Positions 6,697 through 15,693 of a stretch of 64,000 nt of DNA are shown here, piece by piece. Made by a program: the position numbers and the translations under genes. This DNA is from Actimicrobium sp. CCC2.4. Lineage in GTDB: Bacteria; Pseudomonadota; Gammaproteobacteria; Burkholderiales; Burkholderiaceae_D. The stretch lies in contig NZ_CP133777.1 of assembly GCF_034347385.1 (NCBI RefSeq), positions 3,410,001 to 3,474,000 on the forward strand, in the 5' to 3' direction. Position 1 is the stretch's first letter. Every line of letters begins with the position of its first letter. Under the pieces are notes generated by a model, which was not told the DNA's origin, did no database searches, and saw only the letters and a list, made by a program, of their open reading frames with translations.

Positions 6697-8127
6697 TTAA
6701 TGATGGTCGTCGTGCTCATCGTGACCGGCACCGCGCGGCACAAAAAAAACTGCTTTTTCGGTGACCTTCTGGTTGATGTGGTCGGTCGCAACCAGCGTGA
6801 AGCTGATCTTGTTCGAGCCCGGCCTGCCCTCGCCTGCCGCCACCCGGACCCGCACCGGCACCGCGCGCGAACCGGTGCCTTCGAGGTCGAGTTCGTCGGG
6901 CGACGCCAGCGCAATGCCATCGATGCCGGCAACCGAAATCTTGAAGTGATGGCGGGCTTCGTCGGTGTTCATGATCTGCAGCCGGTAGACGTTTTCGATC
7001 ATGCCGTCCTCGACTTCCCGACCCATGCTGCCGCGGTCGCGGATCACATCCATTTTCAGCGGCGTGCGCATGAACAGCGAGACAAAAAACGCGCTGATGA
7101 TCAATGCCAGGATCGCGGTGTAGATCAGCACGCGCGGTCGTAGCACGCGGGCCTGCATCTGCGCGAACGACCATTTTTTGGTGATCGCATGGTCAGTCGA
7201 ATAGCGGATCAGGCCGGCCGGCAAATCGATCTTTGCCATCACCGAATTGCAGGCATCAATGCAGGCCGCGCAACCGATACATTCGTATTGCAAGCCATCG
7301 CGGATATCGATGCCGGTCGGGCAGACCTGCACGCACATCGAACAATCGATGCAGTCGCCTTGTGCCTTGGCGGCGGGCGCGATGGTTTTCTTGCTGCGCG
7401 GACCACGCGGCTCGCCACGATCGGTGTCGTAGGTGATGATCAGCGTGTCCTTGTCGAACATCGAACTCTGGAAGCGCGCATACGGACACATGTACTTGCA
7501 GACCTGCTCGCGCATCCAGCCGGCATTGCCGTAAGTCGCCAGTGAATAGAACAGGATCCAGAACCATTCCCATGGACCGAGACCGAGACTGGCGACGGCA
7601 CCGATGAGCGAACGCACCGGCGTGAAGTAACCGACAAAGGTCAGCCCGGTCCAGAGCGCGACCGCGCCCCAGACCAGATGCTTGGCCGACTTGCGCCAGA
7701 GCTTGTCGATGCCCCAGGCTTGTTTGTCGAGGCGCATGCGGGCGCTGCGTGTGCCTTCGATCCGGCGTTCTATCCACAGGAAGATTTCGGTGTAGACGGT
7801 TTGCGGACAGGCAAAGCCGCACCAGACCCGCCCGGCTACCGCGGTCACGAGAAACAGCCCGTAGGCACAGATGATCAGCAGCACGGCCAGGTAAATGAAA
7901 TCCTGCGGCCACAGCACGATGCCGAAGATGTAGAACTTGCGCGCGCCCAGGTCAAACAGCAAAGCCTGCCGGTCATTCCATTGCAGCCACGGCAAACCGT
8001 AAAACACCAGCTGCGTGAGCCACACGCACAGCCAGCGCAAGGTCGCGTATCGACCTTTGATTTCTCGCGGGTAGATTTCTTCGCGGGCGGCGTACATCTT
8101 GATGACCGAGACTTCGGGGGTGCTCAT
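6697..8127 (-). CDS. ccoG: CcoG/RdxA/FixG polyferredoxin for cbb3 oxidase maturation
   Basis: A 476-residue inner-membrane protein. Transmembrane helices at the start (LCVWLTQLVFYGLPWL, FGIVLWPQDFIYLAVLLIICAYGLFLVTAVAGRVWCGFACPQTVYTEIF) precede two [4Fe-4S] motifs: CIDCSMCVQVCP and CIGCAACIDACN. Additional membrane CxxxC pairs (WCGFACP, CKYMCP) are those implicated in copper reduction. The C-terminal periplasmic Ig-like domain ends in a His-rich tail (GAGHDEHDDHH) that could bind metal. CcoG reduces Cu(II) to Cu(I) for insertion into the CuB site of CcoN. It lies downstream of ccoP, separated by a strong hairpin (8170-8199). Confidence 0.95.
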   Translation of the reverse strand: MSTPEVSVIKMYAAREEIYPREIKGRYATLRWLCVWLTQLVFYGLPWLQWNDRQALLFDLGARKFYIFGIVLWPQDFIYLAVLLIICAYGLFLVTAVAGRVWCGFACPQTVYTEIFLWIERRIEGTRSARMRLDKQAWGIDKLWRKSAKHLVWGAVALWTGLTFVGYFTPVRSLIGAVASLGLGPWEWFWILFYSLATYGNAGWMREQVCKYMCPYARFQSSMFDKDTLIITYDTDRGEPRGPRSKKTIAPAAKAQGDCIDCSMCVQVCPTGIDIRDGLQYECIGCAACIDACNSVMAKIDLPAGLIRYSTDHAITKKWSFAQMQARVLRPRVLIYTAILALIISAFFVSLFMRTPLKMDVIRDRGSMGREVEDGMIENVYRLQIMNTDEARHHFKISVAGIDGIALASPDELDLEGTGSRAVPVRVRVAAGEGRPGSNKISFTLVATDHINQKVTEKAVFFVPRGAGHDEHDDHH

Positions 8128-8169
8128 AAGCGACTACTTTTTCCTGAAAACGGGTTGACCGGAAGCGCG

Positions 8170-8199
8170 CGGGTCGGGCGCGCCATCGCGCCCGACCCG
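8170..8199. other. Perfect 13-bp hairpin between ccoP and ccoG
   Basis: CGGGTCGGGCGCG pairs perfectly with CGCGCCCGACCCG around a CCAT loop. No T-run follows on the minus strand, so it is more likely an mRNA-processing or stability element, or a partly active attenuator, that sets ccoNOQP above ccoGH. It shares GTCGGGCGCG with the palindrome at 14251-14292. Confidence 0.6.
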
Positions 8200-8203
8200 G
8201 TCA

Positions 8204-9133
8204 TTACTTCTGCGCCACCGGATCGTTCGACAAGCTCCAGACATACGCGGCCAGCACATGCACCTTGGCTTCGCCAAGAAAATCCTGGAACGCCGGCATC
8301 ACGTTGTTGCGACCCTTGCGGATGGTTTCCATGATGGTGTCGGCGCTGCCGCCATAGAGCCAGATCTTGTCGGTCAGGTTGGGCGACCCGAGTGCCTGAT
8401 TGCCTTTTGCATCAGCCCCGTGGCAGGCTGCGCAGACCGCGAATTTCGACTGGCCCAGCACGCGCTTGATCGGATCCGATGGCGCGTCCGACAGGCTCAG
8501 TACGTACTGCGCGACATTCGCGACATCCGCGTCCGATCCCAGCGCAGCACCCATGGGCGGCATGATGCCGTTACGGCCATGCAGCAGCGTGGTCTTGATG
8601 GTCTCGGGATCGCCGCCATACAACCAGTCCCTGTCGGTCAGGTTCGGAAAGCCCTTGCTGCCGTGGGCATCCGAGCCGTGACATTGCGCGCAATACGTCA
8701 GGAACAGGCGCTCGCCAATCGCATGCGCTTGCGGATCGGCAGCGACCACCTTCAGGTCTTTTTTCAGGTAACCGTCGAACAGCGGGCCGTATTCGGCGTC
8801 GGCTTTTTTCAGTTCTTCGGTGTACTGGCCGGTCGAGGTCCAGCCGAGCTTGCCGGGGTAGGAACCCAATCCCGGATACAGGTACAGGTAGACCAGTGCG
8901 AAGACGATCGTGATGGTGAACAGCCACATCCACCAGCGTGGCATCGGCGTGTTCAGCTCGGTCAGGTTTTCATCCCAGACATGGCCGGTGGTACCGATCC
9001 CGCCGTCCGCGCCGGGCTTGACGACAATCTGCTGGCGCGACTGCGCCCACAACAGCAAGCCGCAACCGAACACGCCCAGCAGGGTCAGCACGGTGATGAA
9101 GATGTTCCAGAAACCGCTGGTAAAGTCAGCCAT
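8204..9133 (-). CDS. ccoP: cbb3-type cytochrome c oxidase dihaem subunit CcoP
   Basis: A 309-residue membrane-anchored cytochrome c. It begins MADFTSGFWNIFITVLTLLGVFGCGLLLW; this start overlaps the end of ccoQ by 8 bp and is preferred to longer in-frame starts. Two transmembrane segments are followed by two c-type haem sites, CAQCHGSDAHG and CAACHGADAKG. The segment WDENLTELNTPMPRWWMWLF between the helices is characteristic of CcoP. The subunit takes electrons from soluble cytochrome c and passes them to CcoO. It is the last structural gene of ccoNOQP. Confidence 0.96.
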   Translation of the reverse strand: MADFTSGFWNIFITVLTLLGVFGCGLLLWAQSRQQIVVKPGADGGIGTTGHVWDENLTELNTPMPRWWMWLFTITIVFALVYLYLYPGLGSYPGKLGWTSTGQYTEELKKADAEYGPLFDGYLKKDLKVVAADPQAHAIGERLFLTYCAQCHGSDAHGSKGFPNLTDRDWLYGGDPETIKTTLLHGRNGIMPPMGAALGSDADVANVAQYVLSLSDAPSDPIKRVLGQSKFAVCAACHGADAKGNQALGSPNLTDKIWLYGGSADTIMETIRKGRNNVMPAFQDFLGEAKVHVLAAYVWSLSNDPVAQK

Positions 9134-9317
9134 GTTTGTTCTCCGTCGAAGTGGGTGGACCGCCGTCGGCGTCATCAGCAAACGGCAGGTGGGCGGCCTC
9201 GTCGAAATCGGCGCTGCGGTTGAGTACAAAGGTCCACCAGACAATGCCGACAAAGGTGGTCAGGCTAACCACGGTCATGACACTGCTGAGGTCGTTAAAA
9301 ATAAAGGCGATGGCCAT
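9126..9317 (-). CDS. ccoQ: cbb3 oxidase small subunit CcoQ
   Basis: A 63-residue single-helix protein (VMTVVSLTTFVGIVWWTFVLNRSADFDEAAHLPFAD). The W.FVLNR and acidic tail are typical of CcoQ, which stabilises the CcoP-CcoNO interaction. It sits exactly between ccoO and ccoP and overlaps the ccoP start. Confidence 0.93.
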   Translation of the reverse strand: MAIAFIFNDLSSVMTVVSLTTFVGIVWWTFVLNRSADFDEAAHLPFADDADGGPPTSTENKHG

Positions 9318-9318
9318 C

Positions 9319-9933
9319 TCAGTTCCTTGTCTTGATCAATGTACCCAGCCCTTGCAGGTAGGCGATCAGGGCGTCCTGTTCGGTCTTGCCTTCCAGCGTG
9401 CCGGGACCGTCGCTAACTTCCTGTTCGGTGTACGGCGTGCCGAGGCGCTGCAAGGCACGCATCTTGGCGGTGACGTCGCCCGGCACCAGCTTGGTCGTGG
9501 CCAGCCACGGGTAACCGGGCATGTTTGATTCCGGCACCAGATCGCGCGGGTTATTCAGATGGATCGCATGCCAGTCATCGCTGTAACGCGCGCCGACGCG
9601 GGCCAGATCCGGACCGGTACGTTTCGATCCCCACTGGAACGGACGGTCATAGACGAACTCGCCGGCCACCGAATAATGGCCATAGCGCTCGGTCTCGGCA
9701 CGCAGCGGCCGGATCATTTGCGAGTGGCAGTTGTAGCAGCCCTCGCGCACGTAAATGTCGCGCCCTGACAGTCGCAGGGCCGAGTACGGTTTCAGGCCGG
9801 TGATCGGCTCGGTGGTCGAGCTCTGAAAAAACAGCGGCACGATTTCAACCAGGCCACCGATGCTGATAACCACCAGCACCAGCGCGATCAGCAACCACGG
9901 GTTCTTTTCAATCCACGCATGGGAAAACTTCAT
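9319..9933 (-). CDS. ccoO: cbb3-type cytochrome c oxidase monohaem subunit CcoO
   Basis: A 204-residue protein with an N-terminal anchor ([26 protein letters not shown]), one haem c motif [11 protein letters not shown] and a distal Met in NMPGYPWL. The sequence [26 protein letters not shown] is strongly conserved in CcoO. It transfers electrons from CcoP to the haem-copper centre in CcoN. It begins 13 bp after ccoN. Confidence 0.96.
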   Translation of the reverse strand: MKFSHAWIEKNPWLLIALVLVVISIGGLVEIVPLFFQSSTTEPITGLKPYSALRLSGRDIYVREGCYNCHSQMIRPLRAETERYGHYSVAGEFVYDRPFQWGSKRTGPDLARVGARYSDDWHAIHLNNPRDLVPESNMPGYPWLATTKLVPGDVTAKMRALQRLGTPYTEQEVSDGPGTLEGKTEQDALIAYLQGLGTLIKTRN

Positions 9934-9946
9934 TGATGACTCCTGA

Positions 9947-11386
9947 TCAGGCTTGGCTAGGTAAATGGGAAGCAGCGAGGGAAGGAATGCGCGCCTCGAC
10001 GGCCGTGCCGTCGCGCATCGTCATGAAGGTATTGACCGCCATCATCACCATCCCCGAGAAGTACAGCAGGCCACCGCTGACACGGATCACGTAGTACGGA
10101 TAAGTGGCCTTGACGCTCTCGACAAAACTGTAGGTCAGCGTGCCGTCGGCATTGACTGCGCGCCACATCAGGCCCTGCATCACGCCGGCAATCCACATCG
10201 ACGAGATGTACAGAACGACGCCGATGGTGGCGACCCAGAAGTGGGTGTCGACCAGGCGCGGGCTCCACATCGCGTTCTTGCCGGACAGGCGCGGAATCAG
10301 GTAATAGATTGAGCCCATCGTGATGAAGCCGACCCAGCCCAGCGCGCCGGAATGGACATGGGCGATCGTCCAGTCGGTGTAGTGCGACAGCGAATTGATG
10401 GTCTTGATCGACATCATCGGACCTTCGAAGGTCGACATGCCGTAGAACGACAGCGACACGATCATGAACTTCAGAATCGGGTCCGACCGCAATTTGTGCC
10501 AGGCGCCGGACAAGGTCATGATGCCGTTGATCATCCCGCCCCACGACGGTGCCAGCAGGATCAGCGAGAACACCACGGCCAGCGATTGGGTCCAGTCAGG
10601 CAAGGCGGTGTAATGCAGGTGATGCGGACCGGCCCACATGTAGGTAAAGATCAGCGCCCAGAAATGGACGATCGACAACCGGTACGAATAGACCGGACGT
10701 TCTGCCTGTTTGGGAATGAAGTAATAGACCATGCCGAGGTAGCCGGCGGTCAGGATGAAGCCCACGGCGTTATGGCCGTACCACCACTGGATCATCGCGT
10801 CCTGCACGCCCGAATAAGCGGAATACGATTTGGTGAACGAGGCCGGCATGCTGGCGCCATTGACGATATGCAGGATCGCAACAGCCAGGATGAAGGCGCC
10901 GAAGAACCAGTTCGCGACGTAGATATGCTTGACCTTGCGCTTGACCAGTGTGCCGAAGAACACCACCGCATACGCGACCCAGACCACCGTGATCAGCAGC
11001 GCGATAGGCCATTCGAGCTCGGCGTATTCCTTGCCGCGCGTGAAGCCCAGCGGCAGCGAAATCGTCGCGCAGATCAGCACCAGCTGCCAGCCCCAGAACG
11101 TGAACGCCGCCAGTCCATCCGAAAAAAGCCGGACCTGACAGGTGCGCTGGACTACGTAATACGAAGTCGCAAACAGACCGCAAATACCGAACGCAAAAAT
11201 CACTGCATTGGTATGTAAAGGGCGCAGCCGGCCATAGGTCAGCCACGCAATATCGAAGTTCAACGCCGGCCACGCCAGCTGCGCCGCGATGATCACGCCG
11301 ACCAGCATGCCGATCACTCCCCACACCACCGTGGCGATCGTGAACTGCTTGACGACCTTGTAGTTATAGTTCAGTTCAGTTCCCAC
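9947..11386 (-). CDS. ccoN: cbb3-type cytochrome c oxidase catalytic subunit CcoN
   Basis: The catalytic haem-copper subunit, about 479 residues and 12 membrane helices. I place the start at a GTG (11386) giving [31 protein letters not shown], because GGGAGAG lies about 7 bp upstream and homologues begin here; a longer in-frame extension exists but would read through the promoter. Conserved His sites are visible in [36 protein letters not shown] and [12 protein letters not shown]. It reduces O2 to water with high affinity and pumps protons. An FNR box and a -10 element lie 37-78 bp upstream, so the operon is expected to be induced at low oxygen. Confidence 0.96.
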   Translation of the reverse strand: MGTELNYNYKVVKQFTIATVVWGVIGMLVGVIIAAQLAWPALNFDIAWLTYGRLRPLHTNAVIFAFGICGLFATSYYVVQRTCQVRLFSDGLAAFTFWGWQLVLICATISLPLGFTRGKEYAELEWPIALLITVVWVAYAVVFFGTLVKRKVKHIYVANWFFGAFILAVAILHIVNGASMPASFTKSYSAYSGVQDAMIQWWYGHNAVGFILTAGYLGMVYYFIPKQAERPVYSYRLSIVHFWALIFTYMWAGPHHLHYTALPDWTQSLAVVFSLILLAPSWGGMINGIMTLSGAWHKLRSDPILKFMIVSLSFYGMSTFEGPMMSIKTINSLSHYTDWTIAHVHSGALGWVGFITMGSIYYLIPRLSGKNAMWSPRLVDTHFWVATIGVVLYISSMWIAGVMQGLMWRAVNADGTLTYSFVESVKATYPYYVIRVSGGLLYFSGMVMMAVNTFMTMRDGTAVEARIPSLAASHLPSQA

Positions 11387-11422
11387 AAATGCTCTCCCGA
11401 AATAACAACGTTGACGGGAGGG

Positions 11423-11464
11423 AGAGTAAGAGTCGGGAGGGTAAAAATCCTTGATGTGAATCAA
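11423..11464 (-). promoter_or_regulatory. FNR-dependent promoter of ccoNOQP
   Basis: TTGATGTGAATCAA at 11451-11464 is a perfect FNR box (TTGAT-N4-ATCAA). The minus-strand -10 hexamer TACTCT at 11423-11428 starts 29.5 bp from the box centre, the class II (-41.5) arrangement. The hemN promoter has the same geometry. Confidence 0.85.
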
Positions 11465-11577
11465 ATTGGCAAGTTTGGACGCAGCTGTCTGCGGCAAACA
11501 CGGGCAAAGTGCCGGGGACGCCACCATAAGTAGCAATCCCGCTGCGCATCGGTTCGTCCTATTCTTCTATTCAAGCC

Positions 11578-12675
11578 ATGAGCAAACCTGTTTTTTTAGC
11601 GTCCGATTACGGCGCGGTGCATTCCGATATCGTTGTGCTGCTGGATGCCGCCCGAGGCAGCGCAGCGCGTAGCGTCAACGCCATCATGACAGCGACGTAT
11701 TGGGAAATCGGGCGTCGACTCGTCGAGTTCGAGCAAGGTGGTCAGGATCGCGCAGCTTATGGGGAAGCGTTGATCGTGCGTCTGGCTAGTGATCTTACTG
11801 CGCGCTTCGGGCGTGGTTTTAGCAGGCAGAATCTTTGGCAGATGAGAGCATTCCATCAGGCATGGTCCATGCCATCAATACTCCAGACAGTGTCTGGAGA
11901 ATCTGCCAGCCTCCCCGCACTTGCCGCCAATTTCCCGCTACCGTGGTCAGCCTACGTCCGTCTCCTGTCGGTAAAAAGTGACGCGGCCCGCCGGTTCTAC
12001 GAAACCGAAGCCCTGCGCTGCGGCTGGTCCGTGCGCCAGCTCGATCGCCAGGTCAACAGCCAGTTTTATGAACGCATTGCCTTGTCACGCAACAAGACAG
12101 CGATGCTGCAGCAGGCCGAACAACCTTTACAGGACGACGTCGTTACTCCGGAGCAGGCATTCAAGGATCCGTTCGTGCTGGAATTCCTGAGCCTCAAGGA
12201 CGACTATTCCGAGTCGGACCTCGAAGGCGCATTGACGCAGCACCTGGCCGACTTTCTGATGGAGTTGGGCGACGACTTCGCCTTCGTTGGCAGGCAACGT
12301 CGCTTGCGCCTGGACGATAACTGGTTCCGGATCGATTTGCTGTTCTTTCACCGCCGGCTCACCTGCCTGATCGTCATCGATCTGAAGGTCGGAAAATTCA
12401 GCCATGCCGATGCCGGCCAGATGCACATGTATCTGAATTACGCCAAAGAACACTGGATGAAGCCGGGCGAGAACCCGCCTGTCGGCTTGATCCTGTGTAC
12501 CGACAAAGGAGCCGCAGAAGCACGCTACGCGCTCGATGGACTGTCAAACAAGGTGCTGGCGGCCGAGTACCAGATGGTTTTGCCCGACGAAAAACTGCTC
12601 GCCGACGAAATCGGGAAAACGCAGCAGGCATTGGACGCTCGCCGGAAAGAGGTCACCGGGAGAGGGGAAGCATGA
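11578..12675 (+). CDS. DUF1016 / YhcG-type PDDEXK nuclease-family protein
   Basis: A 365-residue protein. The N-terminal DUF1016 domain is visible in ATYWEIGRRLVEFEQGGQDRAAYGEALIVRLASDLTARFGRGFSRQNLWQMRAFH. The C-terminal half has the predicted PDDEXK fold: FVGRQRRLRLDDNWFRIDLLFFHRRLTCLIVIDLKVGKFSHADAGQMHMYL, with D, the IDLK catalytic strand and a following Q. Family members are scattered, often mobile, and associated with restriction-like or defence islands; the exact function is unsettled. It is alone on the plus strand inside a patch that separates ccoS from ccoN, consistent with insertion by horizontal transfer. Confidence 0.87.
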   Translation: MSKPVFLASDYGAVHSDIVVLLDAARGSAARSVNAIMTATYWEIGRRLVEFEQGGQDRAAYGEALIVRLASDLTARFGRGFSRQNLWQMRAFHQAWSMPSILQTVSGESASLPALAANFPLPWSAYVRLLSVKSDAARRFYETEALRCGWSVRQLDRQVNSQFYERIALSRNKTAMLQQAEQPLQDDVVTPEQAFKDPFVLEFLSLKDDYSESDLEGALTQHLADFLMELGDDFAFVGRQRRLRLDDNWFRIDLLFFHRRLTCLIVIDLKVGKFSHADAGQMHMYLNYAKEHWMKPGENPPVGLILCTDKGAAEARYALDGLSNKVLAAEYQMVLPDEKLLADEIGKTQQALDARRKEVTGRGEA

Positions 12676-12729
12676 GCCGTAACTGCCCTTCCGGTTCCCA
12701 CCACGACCCTGCACGCCCGGCCCGCAGTC

Positions 12730-12764
12730 GTAGGGGGCAATAACCGAAGGGCATTGCCCCCTAC
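12730..12764. repeat. Family B palindrome, copy 1
   Basis: GTAGGGGGCAAT and ATTGCCCCCTAC form a perfect 12-bp stem around an 11-nt loop (AACCGAAGGGC). The adjoining CGGCTTGACGAT is shared with the copy at 24982. Other copies are at 21708, 24982 and 31122. Confidence 0.85.
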
Positions 12765-12808
12765 GGCTTGACGATGCGCAGTAGTCACCGATCAGGTAAC
12801 TGCACCGC

Positions 12809-12833
12809 GTGGGCACGATGAGGCCGTGCCCAC
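12809..12833. repeat. Family A palindrome, copy 5
   Basis: GTGGGCAC and GTGCCCAC enclose 9 nt in the gap between the DUF1016 gene and the convergent lipoprotein gene. It may serve as a transcription-end hairpin for either gene. Confidence 0.8.
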
Positions 12834-12884
12834 TCTACGATACTGACCGAAGCCGAACGCCACTTCGACTTGGAGCAGGGCCGG

Positions 12885-13478
12885 TCAAGTCGCTGATACG
12901 CAGCTCACCTGCACCGACGTCACCGCCGCCGCGCCCATGACTGCCGTCCCGGTCCCCGCCACCACGCTGCAGGTCTGACCCGCAGGCTGCGTAAGCACGG
13001 CCACGCCATACACGGTGCCATCGGCTACTGTGGTCGGCAGCGTGAAAGACTGCGCACCAGCCGCAGGACTGACGGTATCGCTGCCATTGGTCAGTACCAG
13101 TCCGGCCCCGCTCAAGTTGGCGATGGTACCGCCCAGCGAATACTTGTTCGGCACGCACACGACATTGGCTGTCGTGATCGCAATCCCGCTGGCACTGCCG
13201 ATGGAATTGGTCACGCCGCAGGTCAGCCGGGCTGGCTGGGTCTGCACGGTGATGGCAAAGGCAGCGTTTACGTCGATCTGGCTGGGGAACGTGTAGATCG
13301 TCGCATTGGCCGGAATGCTGACGGTACTCGCAGTCCCGTTGGCAAGCACCAGTCCGTCAGTGGTCAGGCCATTGACCGCACCACCAAGGTTGACGGTGGT
13401 GTAACCGCCGCAGGCCGCCAGCGCGCAAGTCAGGAGCAGCGCAACAGGCAGGCGCAGGTGGGAAGTGAATGTGGTCAT
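12885..13478 (-). CDS. Putative lipoprotein with two tandem beta repeats (paralogue 2)
   Basis: A 197-residue protein with a lipoprotein signal peptide (LPVALLLTCALAACGG; lipobox LAAC, Cys23). The mature part contains two copies of a block of about 85 residues: LGGAVNGLTTDGLVLANG...V.QTQPARLTCGVTN and LGGTIANLSGAGLVLTNGSDTVS...VLTQPAGQTCSVVAGTGTA, each ending in a V.C strand. This looks like a small beta-sandwich repeat common in proteobacterial surface lipoproteins. It is the same length as, and clearly homologous to, the gene 37 bp upstream, so the pair arose by duplication. Function is unknown; probably exported to the outer membrane. Confidence 0.78.
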   Translation of the reverse strand: MTTFTSHLRLPVALLLTCALAACGGYTTVNLGGAVNGLTTDGLVLANGTASTVSIPANATIYTFPSQIDVNAAFAITVQTQPARLTCGVTNSIGSASGIAITTANVVCVPNKYSLGGTIANLSGAGLVLTNGSDTVSPAAGAQSFTLPTTVADGTVYGVAVLTQPAGQTCSVVAGTGTAVMGAAAVTSVQVSCVSAT

Positions 13479-13515
13479 CGGAGGCTTTCGGAAACAGGTA
13501 TGAAAATCGGGAGAA

Positions 13516-14109
13516 TCAGGCAGCGGGCTTCGATACGCAGTTGACCACCACGTTGCTGACGTTGGTGGTGCTCATCGTGCCAGCGCCATTTTGCACGGTG
13601 CAGTTCAGGCCGGCCGGTTGCGTCAGGACCGTCACACCATACGCGAAGCCATCACCGATCTTGGTCGGAAAAACAAAGGGAGCGGTATTGACCGGCACGC
13701 TGACGGTGTCGCTGCCATTGGCCAGAACCAGTCCGCTCGCGGTCAGTCCGTAGACATTGCCGCCTAGCGTCTGGTTCGGCACGCAGGCCACCAGCACATT
13801 GTTCACATCGTTGCTCGCCACGCCGCTGCCGTTGGTGACACGGCAGGTCAGGTCCGGCGACTTCGCTGTCACGACAGTGACAAAACTGTAGCCTCTCGGT
13901 ACGCGGGCCGTGAAGGCAAAGGTGCTGGTATTGGTCGGCAGCGTGACGCTGGAATAGCCATTGTTGAGGGACAGCGTGCCGGTCGTCAGACCGGTCACGG
14001 TACCGCCGACACTGATGTTGGAAACATTGCTGCCGCCACCGCAGGCTGCCAGGCCGGTGAGCGTCGCCAGCACCATCGCTGCACGGGAAATCAGGGTCAG
14101 TGTCTTCAT
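13516..14109 (-). CDS. Putative lipoprotein with two tandem beta repeats (paralogue 1)
   Basis: A 197-residue lipoprotein (signal AAMVLATLTGLAACGGG, lipobox LAAC). Two internal repeats are seen: VGGTVTGLTTGTLSLNNG...LTCRVTNGSGVASNDV and LGGNVYGLTASGLVLANGSDTVSV...VLTQPAGLNCTVQNGAGTMSTTNV. Each repeat carries one or two cysteines near its end (LTC, VAC; LNC, VNC), possibly forming disulfides outside the cell. It forms a two-gene unit with the downstream paralogue at 12885-13478. No known function. Confidence 0.78.
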   Translation of the reverse strand: MKTLTLISRAAMVLATLTGLAACGGGSNVSNISVGGTVTGLTTGTLSLNNGYSSVTLPTNTSTFAFTARVPRGYSFVTVVTAKSPDLTCRVTNGSGVASNDVNNVLVACVPNQTLGGNVYGLTASGLVLANGSDTVSVPVNTAPFVFPTKIGDGFAYGVTVLTQPAGLNCTVQNGAGTMSTTNVSNVVVNCVSKPAA

Positions 14110-14445
14110 GGATACTCTATAAAATTATTCGGGGACCGGTCATCGACGCGGATGAGTTCCGCAAGGTTATACCCCAATTCGGCTGCAGTACGACACTTGC
14201 GGAAATGAATTTTATAGTGCACTGACTGCGCGTAGCGGCAGGCCTGCGGTAGGTCGGGCGCGATTGAATTGCGCGCAAACCAATTGCACCCGACAAAAAA
14301 AATCCACGCGCTTGATCGCACGTGGATGAACCCACTAGTCAGTTGGGAGAGGAGAGACTTGATGCACGTCCTCACCATAAATGCGTAGCCGGCGATGCAC
14401 CCGTGTGCTTACAAACGCTTACGGTCACCGGCAGTCCTGTAGAAA
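14110..14445. other. Intergenic stretch with a family C palindrome (14251-14292)
   Basis: No convincing gene is present. At 14251-14292 GTCGGGCGCGATTG and CAATTGCACCCGAC form an imperfect stem that shares GTCGGGCGCG with the ccoP-ccoG hairpin. The remainder should carry the promoter of the lipoprotein pair. Short open frames here show no domain or Shine-Dalgarno support. Confidence 0.5.
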
Positions 14446-14697
<252 letters not shown>

Positions 14698-14880
14698 GCC
14701 ATCGCCGACCCCAGCAACGAACCGAACAGACCGACGATGCCACCCTGGATCAGAAAGATCTGCATCACCTGCCCGCGCGAACCGCCCATCGCGCGCAGGA
14801 TGCCGATCTCGTTCGAGCGCTGCACCACCGACACCACCAGCACGCTGGCGATGCCGGCGGCGACCGACAGGCCGGCGGAT
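14698..14880 (-). pseudogene. FtsX-like ABC permease remnant
   Basis: About 60 codons survive: [38 protein letters not shown]...[17 protein letters not shown], the conserved FtsX/MacB permease segment around [13 protein letters not shown]. Both ends are abrupt joins, to a membrane-fusion protein fragment at the 5' side and to the ATPase fragment at the 3' side. The helices and periplasmic domain expected on either side are gone. Confidence 0.85.
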
Positions 14881-15535
14881 CGGCCACGTCGAGCTTGACG
14901 ACCACCGAACCGCGCGCCGGATCGACCGACGGATTCAGATAGGCGACACGTGCCGCAAAGCGCCGCCCCGGATACGCATCGGCCGCGCCTAGCGCCGGCT
15001 GGCCGGGCCTTACCATGGCCAGGTTGCGCTCGTCAATCTGCACCACCAGCTGAGTCTTGCCGACCGGCGACAAGACCATCAGCACCTTGCCCGGCTGGAC
15101 CACGTCGCCCGGTTCGACATTGCGCGCGATCAGCGTGCCATCGGCCGGCGCGCTGATCGCGGTGTAACGCAAGCGCGCTTGCGCCAGATGCAGGCTGGCC
15201 CCGGCCTGCTGCAAGGCGGTACGTGCGAGCAGCGTGTCGCTGCCGTCGCTGCGGCTGGTGGCGACCTGCAACTGCGCGCTGCGCAACTGGCTGGCGGCGA
15301 TATCGAGATTGCGTTGCGCGTCATCAAGCGCGACCCGGCCGACGAAACCCCGGCCCTGCAAGTCACGGGTGCGGGCATGCTGTCTGGATCACATCGCTGC
15401 GTTCGACGGCGACCACCGGCACGACCGGACCGGCCAGCCAGCCAGCGCCAGCCACCCCACAAGATTACGACCAGCAGCAGCACTGCCCGCAGCCAGCTGC
15501 GCCGGGATAACTCAGGCAGCTTCGTCGCCCTCCTT
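14881..15535 (-). pseudogene. HlyD/MacA-like membrane-fusion protein remnant, frameshifted
   Basis: The N-terminal anchor LSRRSWLRAVLLLVVILWGGWRWLAG, then VVPVVAVERSDVIQT in a second frame, then GRGFVGRVALDDAQRNLDIAASQL...[59 protein letters not shown] in a third frame show a periplasmic adaptor broken by at least two frame changes and a deletion. It ends at VKLDVADPP, where it joins the permease piece. Its 5' end overlaps the last codons of ccoS. With the two neighbouring pieces it is the debris of one tripartite efflux operon. Confidence 0.85.
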
Positions 15536-15691
15536 GGGCTTGGCCGCAGGCCGGTCATCATCCTGCAGCACGCGCCAGCCGGGACTGACCAGATCATCAA
15601 ACTGGCCATTGTCGGACGCACCGAAAAAGAACCAGATCGCCGCGAACACGACACCGATACTCAGCGGAACCAGCAGAAAGAGGGCTTCCAT
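15512..15691 (-). CDS. ccoS: cbb3 oxidase maturation protein CcoS
   Basis: A 59-residue single-span protein, MEALFLLVPLSIGVVFAAIWFFFGASDNGQFDDLVSPGWRVLQDD. The core WxFFGASDNGQFDDLxxPGWRVL is the CcoS signature. CcoS is required for cofactor insertion into cbb3 oxidase. The ATG at 15691 lies 2 bp after the ccoI stop; longer frames reading into ccoI are artefacts. Confidence 0.95.
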   Translation of the reverse strand: MEALFLLVPLSIGVVFAAIWFFFGASDNGQFDDLVSPGWRVLQDDDRPAAKPKEGDEAA

Positions 15692-15693
15692 GA

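Noticed and set aside
14106-14378. 90-residue minus-strand open frame
   Set aside because: No Shine-Dalgarno, no domain, unlikely composition, and it overlaps the lipoprotein promoter and a palindrome.
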